Assembly (NCBI RefSeq): GCF_900249755.1
Contig: NZ_LT976853.1
Span: 803,142 to 867,141, forward strand
Length of the DNA: 64,000 nt
Source of the DNA: Cupriavidus taiwanensis
Lineage (GTDB): Bacteria; Pseudomonadota; Gammaproteobacteria; Burkholderiales; Burkholderiaceae
Direction: 5' to 3'
This document shows, one piece after another, positions 8,877-17,462 of the stretch. The notes beneath the pieces are model-generated. The model saw only the letters and a program-made list of their open reading frames with translations, had not been told where the DNA came from and searched no databases. A program made the position numbers and the translations under genes. Position 1 is the stretch's first letter; every line of letters begins with the position of its first letter.

Positions 8877-8969
8877 ATGGCACTTCTTTCTCGCAAACCT
8901 TACCTGGTCGCAATCGCGGTCATGATCGCCGCGGCCACCGTGTCCGTGGCGACCGGACTGCTGAACTGA
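8877..8969 (+). CDS. Putative 30-residue single-pass membrane peptide, possibly SOS-controlled
   Basis: The frame MALLSRKPYLVAIAVMIAAA continues to a short TVSVATGLLN end. A basic SRK cluster precedes about 20 uninterrupted hydrophobic residues, the architecture of a one-helix inner-membrane peptide. GGGGA at 8862-8866 is a plausible ribosome site, ten bases from the ATG. The gene sits alone on the plus strand between two minus-strand operons, 128 bases downstream of the LexA-like site and followed by two GC hairpins. Size, hydrophobicity and position recall SOS-induced membrane peptides such as E. coli TisB, but there is no sequence match I can name. It could also be a non-toxic small membrane protein or spurious. 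Confidence 0.5.
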   Translation: MALLSRKPYLVAIAVMIAAATVSVATGLLN

Positions 8970-8976
8970 ACCTGCC

Positions 8977-9035
8977 GGCGCGCAACTGGCGCGCCACCGG
9001 TACCGGGCCTGCCGCGGTGATCCGCGGCGCCCGGT
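8977..9035 (+). terminator. Two GC-rich hairpins after the small peptide gene
   Basis: GGCGCGC/GCGCGCC (8977-8995) and a longer compound stem, ACCGGGC...GCCCGGT enclosing CCGCGG TGAT CCGCGG (9002-9035), lie between the small peptide stop and the lnt stop. No U-run follows on either strand, so a factor-independent terminator role is uncertain. Confidence 0.35.
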
Positions 9036-9054
9036 GCCTGCCTGCCTTGCGCCT

Positions 9055-10671
9055 TCAGCCGGCCCGGCGTTCCCCGCGTTTTCGGCGCGCGCGCCACGCC
9101 GCCATCCCCAGCACCAGCGCAACCAGCGCCAGCACCGGCGCATTGCCCCAGCGGATATAAGGCGTCAGCCCCTGCATGCCCTGCACCTCGGCCGTCAGCG
9201 TGCCGACGGTGAAGGTCGGCAGGCGTTGCTGCACCGAGCCGTCCGGGCGCACCACCGCGGTCATGCCGGTATTGGTCGAGCGCAGCATCGGCCGGCGCGT
9301 TTCCAGCGCGCGCATGCGCGAGATCTGCAGGTGCTGGTCCAGCGCGATGGTGTCGCCGAACCACGCCAGGTTGGTCAGGTTGGCCAGCAGGTTGGCGGGC
9401 GCCGGCTGCTGGCGCAGCGTCTGCGCGATCTCTTCGCCGAACAAATCCTCGTAGCAGATATTGGGTGCCACGCGCACGCCCCGCACCGGCAGCGAGTCCT
9501 GGTCCAGCCCGCCGCGGCGGAAGTCGCCCAGCGGCATCTTCATCATGTCGACGAACCAGCGGAAGCCCAGCGGGATGAATTCGCCGAACGGGACCAGGTG
9601 ATGCTTGTTGTAGCGGTACAGGCGCTCGGTTTCCGGGCCCAGGCCGAACACGCTGTTGGTGAAGTCGACCGGGGAATCGGCGCCGGCGGCGCCGAACAGC
9701 ACCGTGGTGCCGCTGCCCAGCGCGTAGTCGCGCACGGCGATGGCCACGTCGACCGGCAGCTCCTGCAGGATCACCGGGAACGCGGTTTCGGGCGTCACCA
9801 CCAGGTCGGCCGGCGCCGCGGTGATCATGTCGCGGTACAGCTCGATCGAGCGCTGGATGCCGGCGGGCTCGAACTTGATGTCCTGCGCCACGTTGCCTTG
9901 CAGCAGCCGCACCGTCAGCGGCTTGCCCGCGGGCGTGGTCCACGCCAGCGGCGCCAGCGCCGCGCCGGCGGCGGGCACCAGCAGCGCCAGCGCCAGCGCG
10001 CCCAGCGCGCGGCGCCGCTCGCCCCGGCCGAATCCCCGCACCGCGGCCGCCAGCAATGCCGCCACCGCGGCGGCGAGCGCGCCGATGCCGTACACGCCCA
10101 GCACCGGCGCGAAGCCCGCCAGCGGGCCGTCGGCGTGGGCATAGCCGCCCGACAGCCACGGGAAGCCGGTGAACACCACGCCGCGCAGCCATTCAGTGAG
10201 GCCCCACGCGGCGCCGAACGCCAGCGGCGCCAGCAGCGCGCCGGCAGGCAGGCGTGACGTCAGCCGGTGCCACAGCGCGCCGGCCAGCGCGGGATAGAGC
10301 GACAGGAAGCCCGCGAACAGCACCACCGCCAGCGCGGCCATCCACGACGGCATCTCGCCGTACACGTGCATGCTGATATAGAGCCACCAGATGCCGGACA
10401 GGAACCAGCCCAGGCCGAAGGCATAGCCGATGGCGCCGGCCGCGCGCGTGCGCGGCGCATCGGCGATCAGCGCGGCCAGGCCGGCCAGCGACAGGATCTG
10501 CAGCCACCACCAGTCATGCGGGGCGAAGGCCTGGGTATGGGCGATGCCGAGCACGCCGGCCAGCAGCAGCCGCGCCAGCGTCGCGGCGCGCGAATGCGCG
10601 CGCGTGCCGGGCACACCGGCAGCGCCGGCGTCGGCAGCGGCGCCGTTGGGGAGCGGAGCGGGAAACTTCAT
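9055..10671 (-). CDS. lnt: Apolipoprotein N-acyltransferase
   Basis: Transfers the third acyl chain to the N-terminal cysteine of lipoproteins at the periplasmic face of the inner membrane. The 538-residue protein has six or more N-terminal membrane segments and a C-terminal nitrilase-like domain. The catalytic triad is visible as Glu (VVTPETAFPV, about residue 295), Lys (RYNKHHLVPFGEF, about 356) and Cys (NICYEDLFG, about 406). A final membrane helix and a basic tail close it. The start overlaps the corC stop (ATGA), so it is coupled to corC as in many proteobacteria. Confidence 0.97.
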   Translation of the reverse strand: MKFPAPLPNGAAADAGAAGVPGTRAHSRAATLARLLLAGVLGIAHTQAFAPHDWWWLQILSLAGLAALIADAPRTRAAGAIGYAFGLGWFLSGIWWLYISMHVYGEMPSWMAALAVVLFAGFLSLYPALAGALWHRLTSRLPAGALLAPLAFGAAWGLTEWLRGVVFTGFPWLSGGYAHADGPLAGFAPVLGVYGIGALAAAVAALLAAAVRGFGRGERRRALGALALALLVPAAGAALAPLAWTTPAGKPLTVRLLQGNVAQDIKFEPAGIQRSIELYRDMITAAPADLVVTPETAFPVILQELPVDVAIAVRDYALGSGTTVLFGAAGADSPVDFTNSVFGLGPETERLYRYNKHHLVPFGEFIPLGFRWFVDMMKMPLGDFRRGGLDQDSLPVRGVRVAPNICYEDLFGEEIAQTLRQQPAPANLLANLTNLAWFGDTIALDQHLQISRMRALETRRPMLRSTNTGMTAVVRPDGSVQQRLPTFTVGTLTAEVQGMQGLTPYIRWGNAPVLALVALVLGMAAWRARRKRGERRAG

Positions 10672-11555
10672 GCGCTGGCGGCGCTGGCGCTGTCAGCGTT
10701 GGCTTCGCGGTGCACCTGCAGCAGGTGCACCTGGCGCGCGTCGGCGCGCAGCACCTCGAAGCGGATCGGCGGCAGCGTGATCACTTCGCCGCGATGGGGC
10801 ACGTGCCCCACATGGTTGGACAGCAGCCCGCCGACGGTATCGACATCGTGGTCGGAGAAGCCGGTGCCGAAGGCCTCGTTGAACTGCGCGATCTCGGTCA
10901 GGCCGTGCACGCGCCAGCTGCCGTCGGGCATCGGCAGGATATTGTCCTGGTCTTCGTCGAGGTCGAACTCGTCCTCGATATCGCCCACGATCTGTTCGAG
11001 CACGTCCTCAATCGTCACCAGCCCGGCCACGCCGCCGTATTCGTCGACGACCATGGCGATATGGTTGCGGTTGATGCGGAAATCGCGCAGCAGGATGTTC
11101 AGGCGCTTGGATTCCGGGATGAACACCGCCGGGCGCAGCGTTTCGCGCAGGTCGAAGGCGGGATCGGTGTAGTAGCGCAGCAGGTCCTTGGCCAGCAGGA
11201 TGCCGATGATGTTGTCGCGGCTGCCTTCATAGACCGGGAAGCGCGAGTGCGCGGTCTGCTGCATGAACGGGATGAAGGTCTCCGGCGCGTCGGCGATATT
11301 GACCATATCCATCTGCGCGCGCGGCACCATGATGTCGGCGGCGGTCAGTTCGGAAACCTGGAACACGCCCTCGATCATCGACAGGGAATCGGCATCGATC
11401 AGGTTGCGCTCGTGCGCTTCCTGGAGCACTTCAAGCAATTCCGCGCGGGTGTCCGGCTCGGGGGAGATCAGGTCTGACAGGCGTTCGAGCAGCGATCTGG
11501 GCCGATCGGCCTGCTTCAGGTAAGCGGGCTTCGAACTGGGATAGGGGTCGTTCAT
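10668..11555 (-). CDS. corC: CorC/HlyC-family protein with tandem CBS domains
   Basis: A 295-residue soluble CorC (YbeX)-type protein, associated by family with magnesium and cobalt efflux. Two CBS domains span about residues 70-185 (TAADIMVPRAQMDMVNI, then the DEYGGVAGLVTIEDVLEQIV block) and a CorC_HlyC transporter-associated domain follows from about 205 to 285. There is no DUF21 membrane domain, which is normal for CorC. It sits between ybeY and lnt, a widespread arrangement. Confidence 0.94.
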   Translation of the reverse strand: MNDPYPSSKPAYLKQADRPRSLLERLSDLISPEPDTRAELLEVLQEAHERNLIDADSLSMIEGVFQVSELTAADIMVPRAQMDMVNIADAPETFIPFMQQTAHSRFPVYEGSRDNIIGILLAKDLLRYYTDPAFDLRETLRPAVFIPESKRLNILLRDFRINRNHIAMVVDEYGGVAGLVTIEDVLEQIVGDIEDEFDLDEDQDNILPMPDGSWRVHGLTEIAQFNEAFGTGFSDHDVDTVGGLLSNHVGHVPHRGEVITLPPIRFEVLRADARQVHLLQVHREANADSASAASA

Positions 11556-11687
11556 TTCGCGGCGAGCGCGTGGTGGAGATCGTCTGAAGGATACACTAAA
11601 AGCCTGGCTGTCCCGTGACGGCGGGCCGCGGCACGGCTTCGTATGTGCCGCAGGAGACGCCTGCCGGCGCCCGCTGCGGCAGCCGCA

Positions 11688-12443
11688 TCACGCGGCCCGG
11701 TCTGCCTTTTCGGCCCGGTATGGGTCGGCATAGCCGAGCGCCTGCAGCGTCTCGGTCTCGATCGCTTCCATTTCCTCGGCCTCGGCGTCGTCCTCGTGCT
11801 CGTAGCCTTGCGCATGCAGCACGCCATGCACGACCAGGTGCGCATAGTGCGCCTCGAGCGGCTTGCGCTGCGCGCGCGCCTCGGCTTCGACCACCGGGCA
11901 GCACAGCACGATGTCGCCGGTGACCGGGTCGTCCTCATGCTCGGCGTAGGCGAAGGTCAGCACATTGGTGGCGTAGTCCTTGCCGCGATAGGTGCGGTTG
12001 AGCGCGCGGCCTTCTTCCTCGCCGACGAAGCGGATGGTCAGCGCGGCATCGGCATACAGCGCCGACTTGACCCAGGTCTCCAGCTTGCGCCGCGCCGGCA
12101 GGCCGTTGCCCTTGCCGATGCCGTCGCCGTGCTGGACTTCCAGCTCCAGCCCGGGCGGCGTTGCCGGGGTGCCGGTGGTGGTGGTCAGCGGCGCGGCGGT
12201 GACCGCGACCGACAGCGCGTCATGGTTGTCCGGGCGCACCAGCAGGCCGGCCTGCTGGTTGGTATCGGTGTGTTCGGCCAGCAGCGCGACCACGCCGTCG
12301 GCGGCCTGCGACAGGTCCAGCGTCAGGCTGCGGCCGTCGGGCAGCTGCACGCGCAGCGCGTGCGCGGCGCTCTTGCGCGCGCGGCCTTCGTTATCGAACA
12401 GGGTCAGGCTGACGCCGGAAGACTTGGATTTCGGGGATTTCAA
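11688..12443 (-). CDS. ybeY: Endoribonuclease YbeY with an N-terminal extension
   Basis: Zinc-dependent RNase needed for 16S rRNA 3'-end maturation and ribosome quality control. The YbeY core occupies about residues 98-246: [16 protein letters not shown], then the metal motif [15 protein letters not shown] (His206, His210, His216) and [19 protein letters not shown]. The protein is 251 residues, against about 155 in E. coli, because some 97 residues precede the core. That extension is not a signal peptide; it reads like a small beta-rich domain followed by a Thr/Pro linker. A start at the core lacks an obvious in-frame ATG, so the extension is probably real. It directly follows phoH (one base after its stop). 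Confidence 0.93.
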   Translation of the reverse strand: MKSPKSKSSGVSLTLFDNEGRARKSAAHALRVQLPDGRSLTLDLSQAADGVVALLAEHTDTNQQAGLLVRPDNHDALSVAVTAAPLTTTTGTPATPPGLELEVQHGDGIGKGNGLPARRKLETWVKSALYADAALTIRFVGEEEGRALNRTYRGKDYATNVLTFAYAEHEDDPVTGDIVLCCPVVEAEARAQRKPLEAHYAHLVVHGVLHAQGYEHEDDAEAEEMEAIETETLQALGYADPYRAEKADRAA

Positions 12444-13445
12444 TTACGCGTCCTTGTGCTGGGCGTGGTATTCGTCATAGGCATCGACGATGCGCGCCAC
12501 CAGCGGATGGCGCACCACGTCGATGCTGGTAAAGCGGGTGCAGGCGATGCCGCGCACGTCGCGCAGCACATGCTGCGCTTCCACCAGGCCGCTCTTCTGG
12601 CCGCGCGGCAGGTCGATCTGCGTGGTGTCGCCGGTGATCACCGCCTTCGAGCCGAAGCCGATCCGCGTCAGGAACATCTTCATCTGCTCGGGCGTGGTGT
12701 TCTGCGCCTCGTCGAGGATGATGAAGGCATGGTTCAGCGTGCGCCCGCGCATGTACGCCAGCGGCGCGATCTCGATCATCTGCCGCTCGAACATCTTCTG
12801 CGTGCGGTCGAAGCCGAGCAGGTCGTACAGTGCGTCGTACAGCGGGCGCAGGTAGGGGTCCACCTTCTGCGCCAGGTCGCCGGGCAGGAAGCCGAGCCGT
12901 TCGCCGGCTTCCACCGCGGGGCGGGTCAGCACGATGCGCTTGACCGCGTCGCGCTCCAGCGAGTCGACCGCGCACGCCACCGCCAGGTAGGTCTTGCCGG
13001 TGCCGGCCGGGCCGATGCCCATGGTCAGGTCGTGCGACAGGATATTGCGCAGGTAGTCGCGCTGCGCCACGGTGCGGCCCTGCAGGCCGGTGCGGCGCGT
13101 CTGCAGCACCGGCGATTCGTCGCCTTCCTCGCGCTCGGCCTCGTCGTCAGTGCCGTTGCCGGGCAGGTAGCCGCCGTGCGCGCTGAGCTGGCGCGTCTCG
13201 ACCAGGCCCAGCTGCACGTCGTCGATCGACAGCGGCGTGCGCGCCTGGTTGTAGAAGCGCTCCAGCGCCAGCGCGGCATCCTGCGCGTAGGTGCCGCGGA
13301 TGGTCATGCGGTGGCCGCGGCGCTGGATGGTCACGTCCAGCGCCTGCTCGATCTGGCGCAGGTTTTCGTCGAGCGGGCCGCACAGGTTCTGCAGCCGGGC
13401 GTTGTCGTCCCGCGGGGCGACAAATTCTGCGGAAGGGATTTTCAT
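12444..13445 (-). CDS. ybeZ: PhoH-like ATPase (YbeZ)
   Basis: A 333-residue PhoH-family P-loop protein commonly paired with YbeY. The Walker A motif is [11 protein letters not shown], Walker B/DEAQ is [19 protein letters not shown], and the N-terminal 100 residues resemble a KH-like nucleic-acid-binding region. The family is thought to have RNA-related ATPase or helicase activity. Its stop is immediately adjacent to ybeY, implying co-translation, and miaB lies 75 bases upstream. Confidence 0.95.
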   Translation of the reverse strand: MKIPSAEFVAPRDDNARLQNLCGPLDENLRQIEQALDVTIQRRGHRMTIRGTYAQDAALALERFYNQARTPLSIDDVQLGLVETRQLSAHGGYLPGNGTDDEAEREEGDESPVLQTRRTGLQGRTVAQRDYLRNILSHDLTMGIGPAGTGKTYLAVACAVDSLERDAVKRIVLTRPAVEAGERLGFLPGDLAQKVDPYLRPLYDALYDLLGFDRTQKMFERQMIEIAPLAYMRGRTLNHAFIILDEAQNTTPEQMKMFLTRIGFGSKAVITGDTTQIDLPRGQKSGLVEAQHVLRDVRGIACTRFTSIDVVRHPLVARIVDAYDEYHAQHKDA

Positions 13446-13520
13446 CGGTGGGCGATGGCCTCGCTGAAAGCTGCTGGGTGGATGGGCTTTGCTGGTGCGA
13501 TAGCGGTGCGTTGCCGTGCG

Positions 13521-14873
13521 TTACTGCCGCACCACGATCTCGCCGCGCAGCGAGTGCGGGAACGCCTGCGTGATGCTGACGTCGACCAGCTGGCCGACCA
13601 GCCGGTCGCGGCCCGCCTGCGGCACACCCGGCAGCGCAAAGTTGACCACGCGGTTGTTCTCGGTGCGCCCGTGCAGCTCGGTCGGGTCCTTGCGCGCCGG
13701 GCCTTCGACCAGGATGCGCTGGACCGTGCCGACCATGTTCCGGCTGATGCGCTGCACGTTTTCCTCGATGGTCGCCTGCAGCCGCTGCAGGCGCTGCAGC
13801 TTGACCTCGCGCGGGGTGTCGTCGTGCAGGTTGGCCGCGGGCGTGCCGGGACGCGGGCTGAAGATGAACGAGAACGAGGTGTCGTAGCCGATTTCCTCGA
13901 TCATCGCCATCAGCTTGTCGAAGTCGGCATCGGTCTCGCCGGGGAAGCCGACGATAAAGTCCGACGACATCGACATGTCCGGGCGCAGCGCGCGCAGCCT
14001 GCGGATGATGCTCTTGTACTCCAGCACGCTGTAGCCGCGCTTCATCGCCATCAGGATGCGGTCCGATGCATGCTGCACCGGCAGGTGCAGGTGGTTGACC
14101 AGCTTGTCGCAGCGGCCGTACAGCTCGACCAGGCGCGAGGTGAATTCCTTCGGGTGGCTGGTGGTGTAGCGGATGCGCTCGATGCCCGGGATCTCGGCGA
14201 CGTATTCGATCAGCAGCGCGAAGTCGGCGATCTCGCTGGTGTCGCCCATCTTGCCGCGGTAGGCGTTGACGTTCTGGCCCAGCAGCGTGACCTCGCGCAC
14301 GCCCTGGTCGGCCAGTCCGGCCACTTCGGCCAGCACGTCCTCGAACGGGCGCGACACTTCCTCGCCGCGCGTGTACGGCACCACGCAGTAGCTGCAGTAC
14401 TTGGAGCAGCCTTCCATGATCGACACGAACGCGCTCGGGCCCTCGACGCGCGCGGGCGGCAGGTGGTCGAACTTCTCGATCTCGGGGAAGGAGATGTCCA
14501 CCTGCGACTGGCCGGTGCGCTGGCGGCGCGCGATCAGGTCAGGCAGCCGGTGCAGCGTCTGCGGGCCGAACACCACGTCGACATAGGGCGCGCGCGAGAC
14601 GATGCTGGCGCCTTCCTGGCTGGCCACGCAGCCGCCCACGCCGATCACCAGGTCGGGCTTGGCGGCCTTGAGCGCCTTCATCCGGCCCAGTTCCGAGAAC
14701 ACCTTCTCCTGCGCCTTCTCGCGCACCGAGCAGGTGTTGAACAGGATCACGTCGGCGTCCTCGACGTTGTCGGTGGCTTCCAGCCCCTGGCTGGCGTTGA
14801 GGACGTCGACCATCTTGTCCGAGTCGTACTCGTTCATCTGGCAGCCGTACGTCTTGACGAAAACTTTCTTCAT
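13521..14873 (-). CDS. miaB: tRNA-2-methylthio-N6-dimethylallyladenosine synthase
   Basis: Radical-SAM methylthiotransferase that converts i6A37 to ms2i6A37 in tRNAs reading UNN codons. It has 450 residues, normal for MiaB. The N-terminal UPF0004 domain starts [16 protein letters not shown] with the first auxiliary-cluster cysteine, and the others lie in NTCSVREKA and [11 protein letters not shown]. The radical-SAM motif [17 protein letters not shown] (CX3CX2C) lies near residue 160. A TRAM domain forms the last 65 residues. It heads the miaB-phoH-ybeY-corC-lnt cluster. Confidence 0.97.
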   Translation of the reverse strand: MKKVFVKTYGCQMNEYDSDKMVDVLNASQGLEATDNVEDADVILFNTCSVREKAQEKVFSELGRMKALKAAKPDLVIGVGGCVASQEGASIVSRAPYVDVVFGPQTLHRLPDLIARRQRTGQSQVDISFPEIEKFDHLPPARVEGPSAFVSIMEGCSKYCSYCVVPYTRGEEVSRPFEDVLAEVAGLADQGVREVTLLGQNVNAYRGKMGDTSEIADFALLIEYVAEIPGIERIRYTTSHPKEFTSRLVELYGRCDKLVNHLHLPVQHASDRILMAMKRGYSVLEYKSIIRRLRALRPDMSMSSDFIVGFPGETDADFDKLMAMIEEIGYDTSFSFIFSPRPGTPAANLHDDTPREVKLQRLQRLQATIEENVQRISRNMVGTVQRILVEGPARKDPTELHGRTENNRVVNFALPGVPQAGRDRLVGQLVDVSITQAFPHSLRGEIVVRQ

Positions 14874-14965
14874 ATGCCGATCTCAGTGGTTGACCTGGGG
14901 GCATCAGGGTGTTGCAACAACACGGCCGGCGCGTGGGGCACGCCGGTCGCACTTCGGGGACAGGT

Positions 14966-15361
14966 TTATTTCTTCAGCGCCTGCTGTTCGGCCTCGCTCA
15001 GCACCCACGCGGTCAGCAGCTGGCCGTACAGGTCCAGCCGGTACCGCACCGGCAGCTTCTGGCCCGCCACCGCGGTGGTGGCCAGCAACTGGTTGTCGGT
15101 GCCGAACAGGCGCAGGCCCGGCGCCACGCCCACGCGCTTGCCGTCGAGCGTGGCAGTCTGCGGCGCGCCGGCCGACGGCGCGGCGATCACCAGCCTGGCC
15201 GCCACGGCATCGTCCGGAATCGCGCGCACCGGCTGCGCCGCGGCGACCGCCGCGCCCAGCAGCAGCGCCGCGCCGCACGCCAGTCCGGCCCAGCGCTTGC
15301 GCCAGGGGCGGGATGTCACGGACTCCGGCGCCTCAAGGCGCGTAGCACGACCTGCTGGCAT
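14966..15361 (-). CDS. Small exported protein of unknown function
   Basis: A 131-residue protein from ATG 15361 (MPAGRATRLEAPESV). A basic stretch (RPWRKRW) precedes a hydrophobic segment (about residues 30-47), forming a signal peptide or N-terminal anchor with likely cleavage after AAAQ. The remaining 80 residues look like a compact beta-rich periplasmic domain (TATLDGKRVGVAPGLRLFG) and contain no cysteine. No family is recognisable. A longer upstream frame exists but adds no meaningful sequence. It lies between the CLC channel and miaB on the same strand. Confidence 0.75.
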   Translation of the reverse strand: MPAGRATRLEAPESVTSRPWRKRWAGLACGAALLLGAAVAAAQPVRAIPDDAVAARLVIAAPSAGAPQTATLDGKRVGVAPGLRLFGTDNQLLATTAVAGQKLPVRYRLDLYGQLLTAWVLSEAEQQALKK

Positions 15362-15478
15362 GGGGAACTCCGACAAATAGGGCGATGCGGTGGAAAAATG
15401 GCCCGAAGGCTCCTGGCCGGCAGGGCAACCGCGCATTTTACCTCGCTGGCGCGGGCTTGGTGTGGCCGGCAGGCGCGC

Positions 15479-17230
15479 TCAGAACAGGCAGGATGCCTCT
15501 TGCAGCACGCGCTGCTTGGAGACCGTGCCCATCAGTTCCCGGCTGTCAGTGTCGCGCACCAGCGGTATCCGGTTGATGCCGTGCGCGGCGAACACCGCCA
15601 GCGCGTCGCGCAGCCGCGAGTCCGGCGTCAGTGCCGGGAAGTCGCGCTCGGCCAGCGCCAGCACATCGTCCGCTGTGCCTTCGCGCTGGGCGCGCTGCAA
15701 GGCATGGATCGACAGCGCGCCCAGCAGGCGGCCGTCGGCCTGTACCAGGTAGAGGTAGCGCGTGCCGGTCTCGGCGAACTTGTCGGCGGCGGCGGCCAGC
15801 GTGGCATTGGGGTCTAGCACCGTATCGGTCGGGTCGCACAGGCCGGCCAGCGTCAGCGCGCGGGCATGCTCTGCGGCGGCCGACGCCTGCGCGCGCTCGG
15901 CGATCACGCTGTACAGCGACAGCGTCTGGCAGCGCGACGCGGTGTAGTACGCCGCCACCGCGCCGATCATCGACGGCAGCAGCAGCGCCGGCGCCAGCGT
16001 CATCTCGAACACCATCAGCACCGACATCAGCGGCGCCTGGCTGGTGGCCGCCAGGAAGGCGCTCATGCCCACCAGCGGCAGCAGCGGCGCCGCGCCCGCC
16101 GCCGTGCCCTGCAGGCCGATTGCCAGCAACTGGCCCAGCGCCGCGCCGACGAACAGCGACGGCGTGAACACGCCGCCGACCGCGCCCGAGCCCATGCTGA
16201 TCACGGTGGCCGCCAGCTTGGCCAGCAGCACGGCCGCCACCGGCACGCTCAGTGGCTGCTCCTGCAGGATGGTCTGGATGGTCGAATAGCCGTTGCCGAC
16301 CACCTCCGGCACCGCCATCGCCAGCGCGCCCACCAGCGCGCCGCCAAGCGCCAGCCGCGCCACCGGGCCGCCCGGCAGCGCCGCGAAGCGGCTGCGCGCA
16401 AAGCCGGCCGCGCGCAGGAACAGCGCGCCGGCGATGCCGGCGGCCACGCCCAGCGCCGCCGCGGCCAGCAGCATCTGCGGGCGCAGGTCCGGGGCGATAT
16501 CGAGGCCGGGGTAGAGCGGCTGCAGCCCGCCATGCCACTGGCTGACCATGGCGCCGGCGACCGACGCCAGGAACAGCGGCATCAGGCGCTGCACCGCGAG
16601 CGCGCCGAACACCACTTCGGCGACAAAGACCGCGGCGGAAAACGGGGTGTGGTAGACGGTGGCCAGGCCCGCCGCGGCGCCGCAGGCGGTCAGCATGCGG
16701 CGCATGTTGGAGCCGCCGCCGCGCTCGATCCGGGCCGAGGGGAACAGCGACCCGCACAGCGCCGCCAGCTGGATCATCGCGCCCTCCTTGCCGACCGAGC
16801 TGCCGGTGACGATCGAGCAGAACGACGACAGCGCGCGCAGCAGGGTGATCCGCACCGGCAGCCGGCCGCTGCCGTTGGCAACCGCCTCCATATAGTCGGT
16901 GGCGCCCGGGTGGGTGCTGGCCAGGCGGTTGGACAGCACCAGCAGGCCGCCCGCCAGCGCGCCGCCCGCTGCCGGCACCACCACGCGCCACGCCAGCGCC
17001 AGCGTGGCAAACACGGTGACCACGTCGGCATGGCTGGAAAACAGCACGACGCCCGCGCCGTCCAGCGCCTCCTTGAACAGCGTGGTGGCAATGGCGGCAA
17101 GGATCCCGACCGGGATGGCCGCAAGCAGGATGACTTCCTGGTCTTCGAGGAAACGCAAGCGCATGGCGGCTTTCCGGGCGGGCGGGGCGACGTGCCGGCC
17201 AGTGGCGGCGGCGCGGACCGAGGCCGTCAT
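15479..17230 (-). CDS. CLC-family chloride channel/transporter with C-terminal CBS domains
   Basis: A 583-residue CLC protein. About 420 residues of membrane helices carry the selectivity motifs GSSVGKEGA (gating Glu at about residue 149, in a GKEGA variant of the usual GREGP) and GAVGGVFTPSLFVGAALG (the GxFxP block). Two CBS domains fill residues 455-575, as in eukaryotic CLCs and a subset of bacterial ones, and may bind adenine nucleotides. Retention of the gating Glu is compatible with either Cl-/H+ exchange or channel activity. The start at 17230 gives a 22-residue basic N-terminus; ATG at MRLRFLED is the alternative. Confidence 0.93.
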   Translation of the reverse strand: MTASVRAAATGRHVAPPARKAAMRLRFLEDQEVILLAAIPVGILAAIATTLFKEALDGAGVVLFSSHADVVTVFATLALAWRVVVPAAGGALAGGLLVLSNRLASTHPGATDYMEAVANGSGRLPVRITLLRALSSFCSIVTGSSVGKEGAMIQLAALCGSLFPSARIERGGGSNMRRMLTACGAAAGLATVYHTPFSAAVFVAEVVFGALAVQRLMPLFLASVAGAMVSQWHGGLQPLYPGLDIAPDLRPQMLLAAAALGVAAGIAGALFLRAAGFARSRFAALPGGPVARLALGGALVGALAMAVPEVVGNGYSTIQTILQEQPLSVPVAAVLLAKLAATVISMGSGAVGGVFTPSLFVGAALGQLLAIGLQGTAAGAAPLLPLVGMSAFLAATSQAPLMSVLMVFEMTLAPALLLPSMIGAVAAYYTASRCQTLSLYSVIAERAQASAAAEHARALTLAGLCDPTDTVLDPNATLAAAADKFAETGTRYLYLVQADGRLLGALSIHALQRAQREGTADDVLALAERDFPALTPDSRLRDALAVFAAHGINRIPLVRDTDSRELMGTVSKQRVLQEASCLF

Positions 17231-17462
17231 GATAGCGCAGCGCCACCTGCTCGAACCCCATGTGCGCCGCCGCGCATCCGGCGCCGGATCTGGTACATAA
17301 CCCGCTTGCGCCGGACTGGTACACTACCGCTCTTTCCTTCGCGGGCGGGCCGGTGCCCTGCCAGGCCGGCTTCCCGGCGTTCGCGTTCCGATTCCGATCG
17401 ATTACAAGGAGCCATCCGGCGTTGGCGCACCGCGTGCGCAGCGATGGCCCAAGCAGCAATTC

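Noticed and set aside
11643-15380. A 1245-codon plus-strand open frame
   Set aside because: It runs antisense through ybeY, phoH and miaB, which have clear family motifs. Such long shadows are expected at this G+C content.
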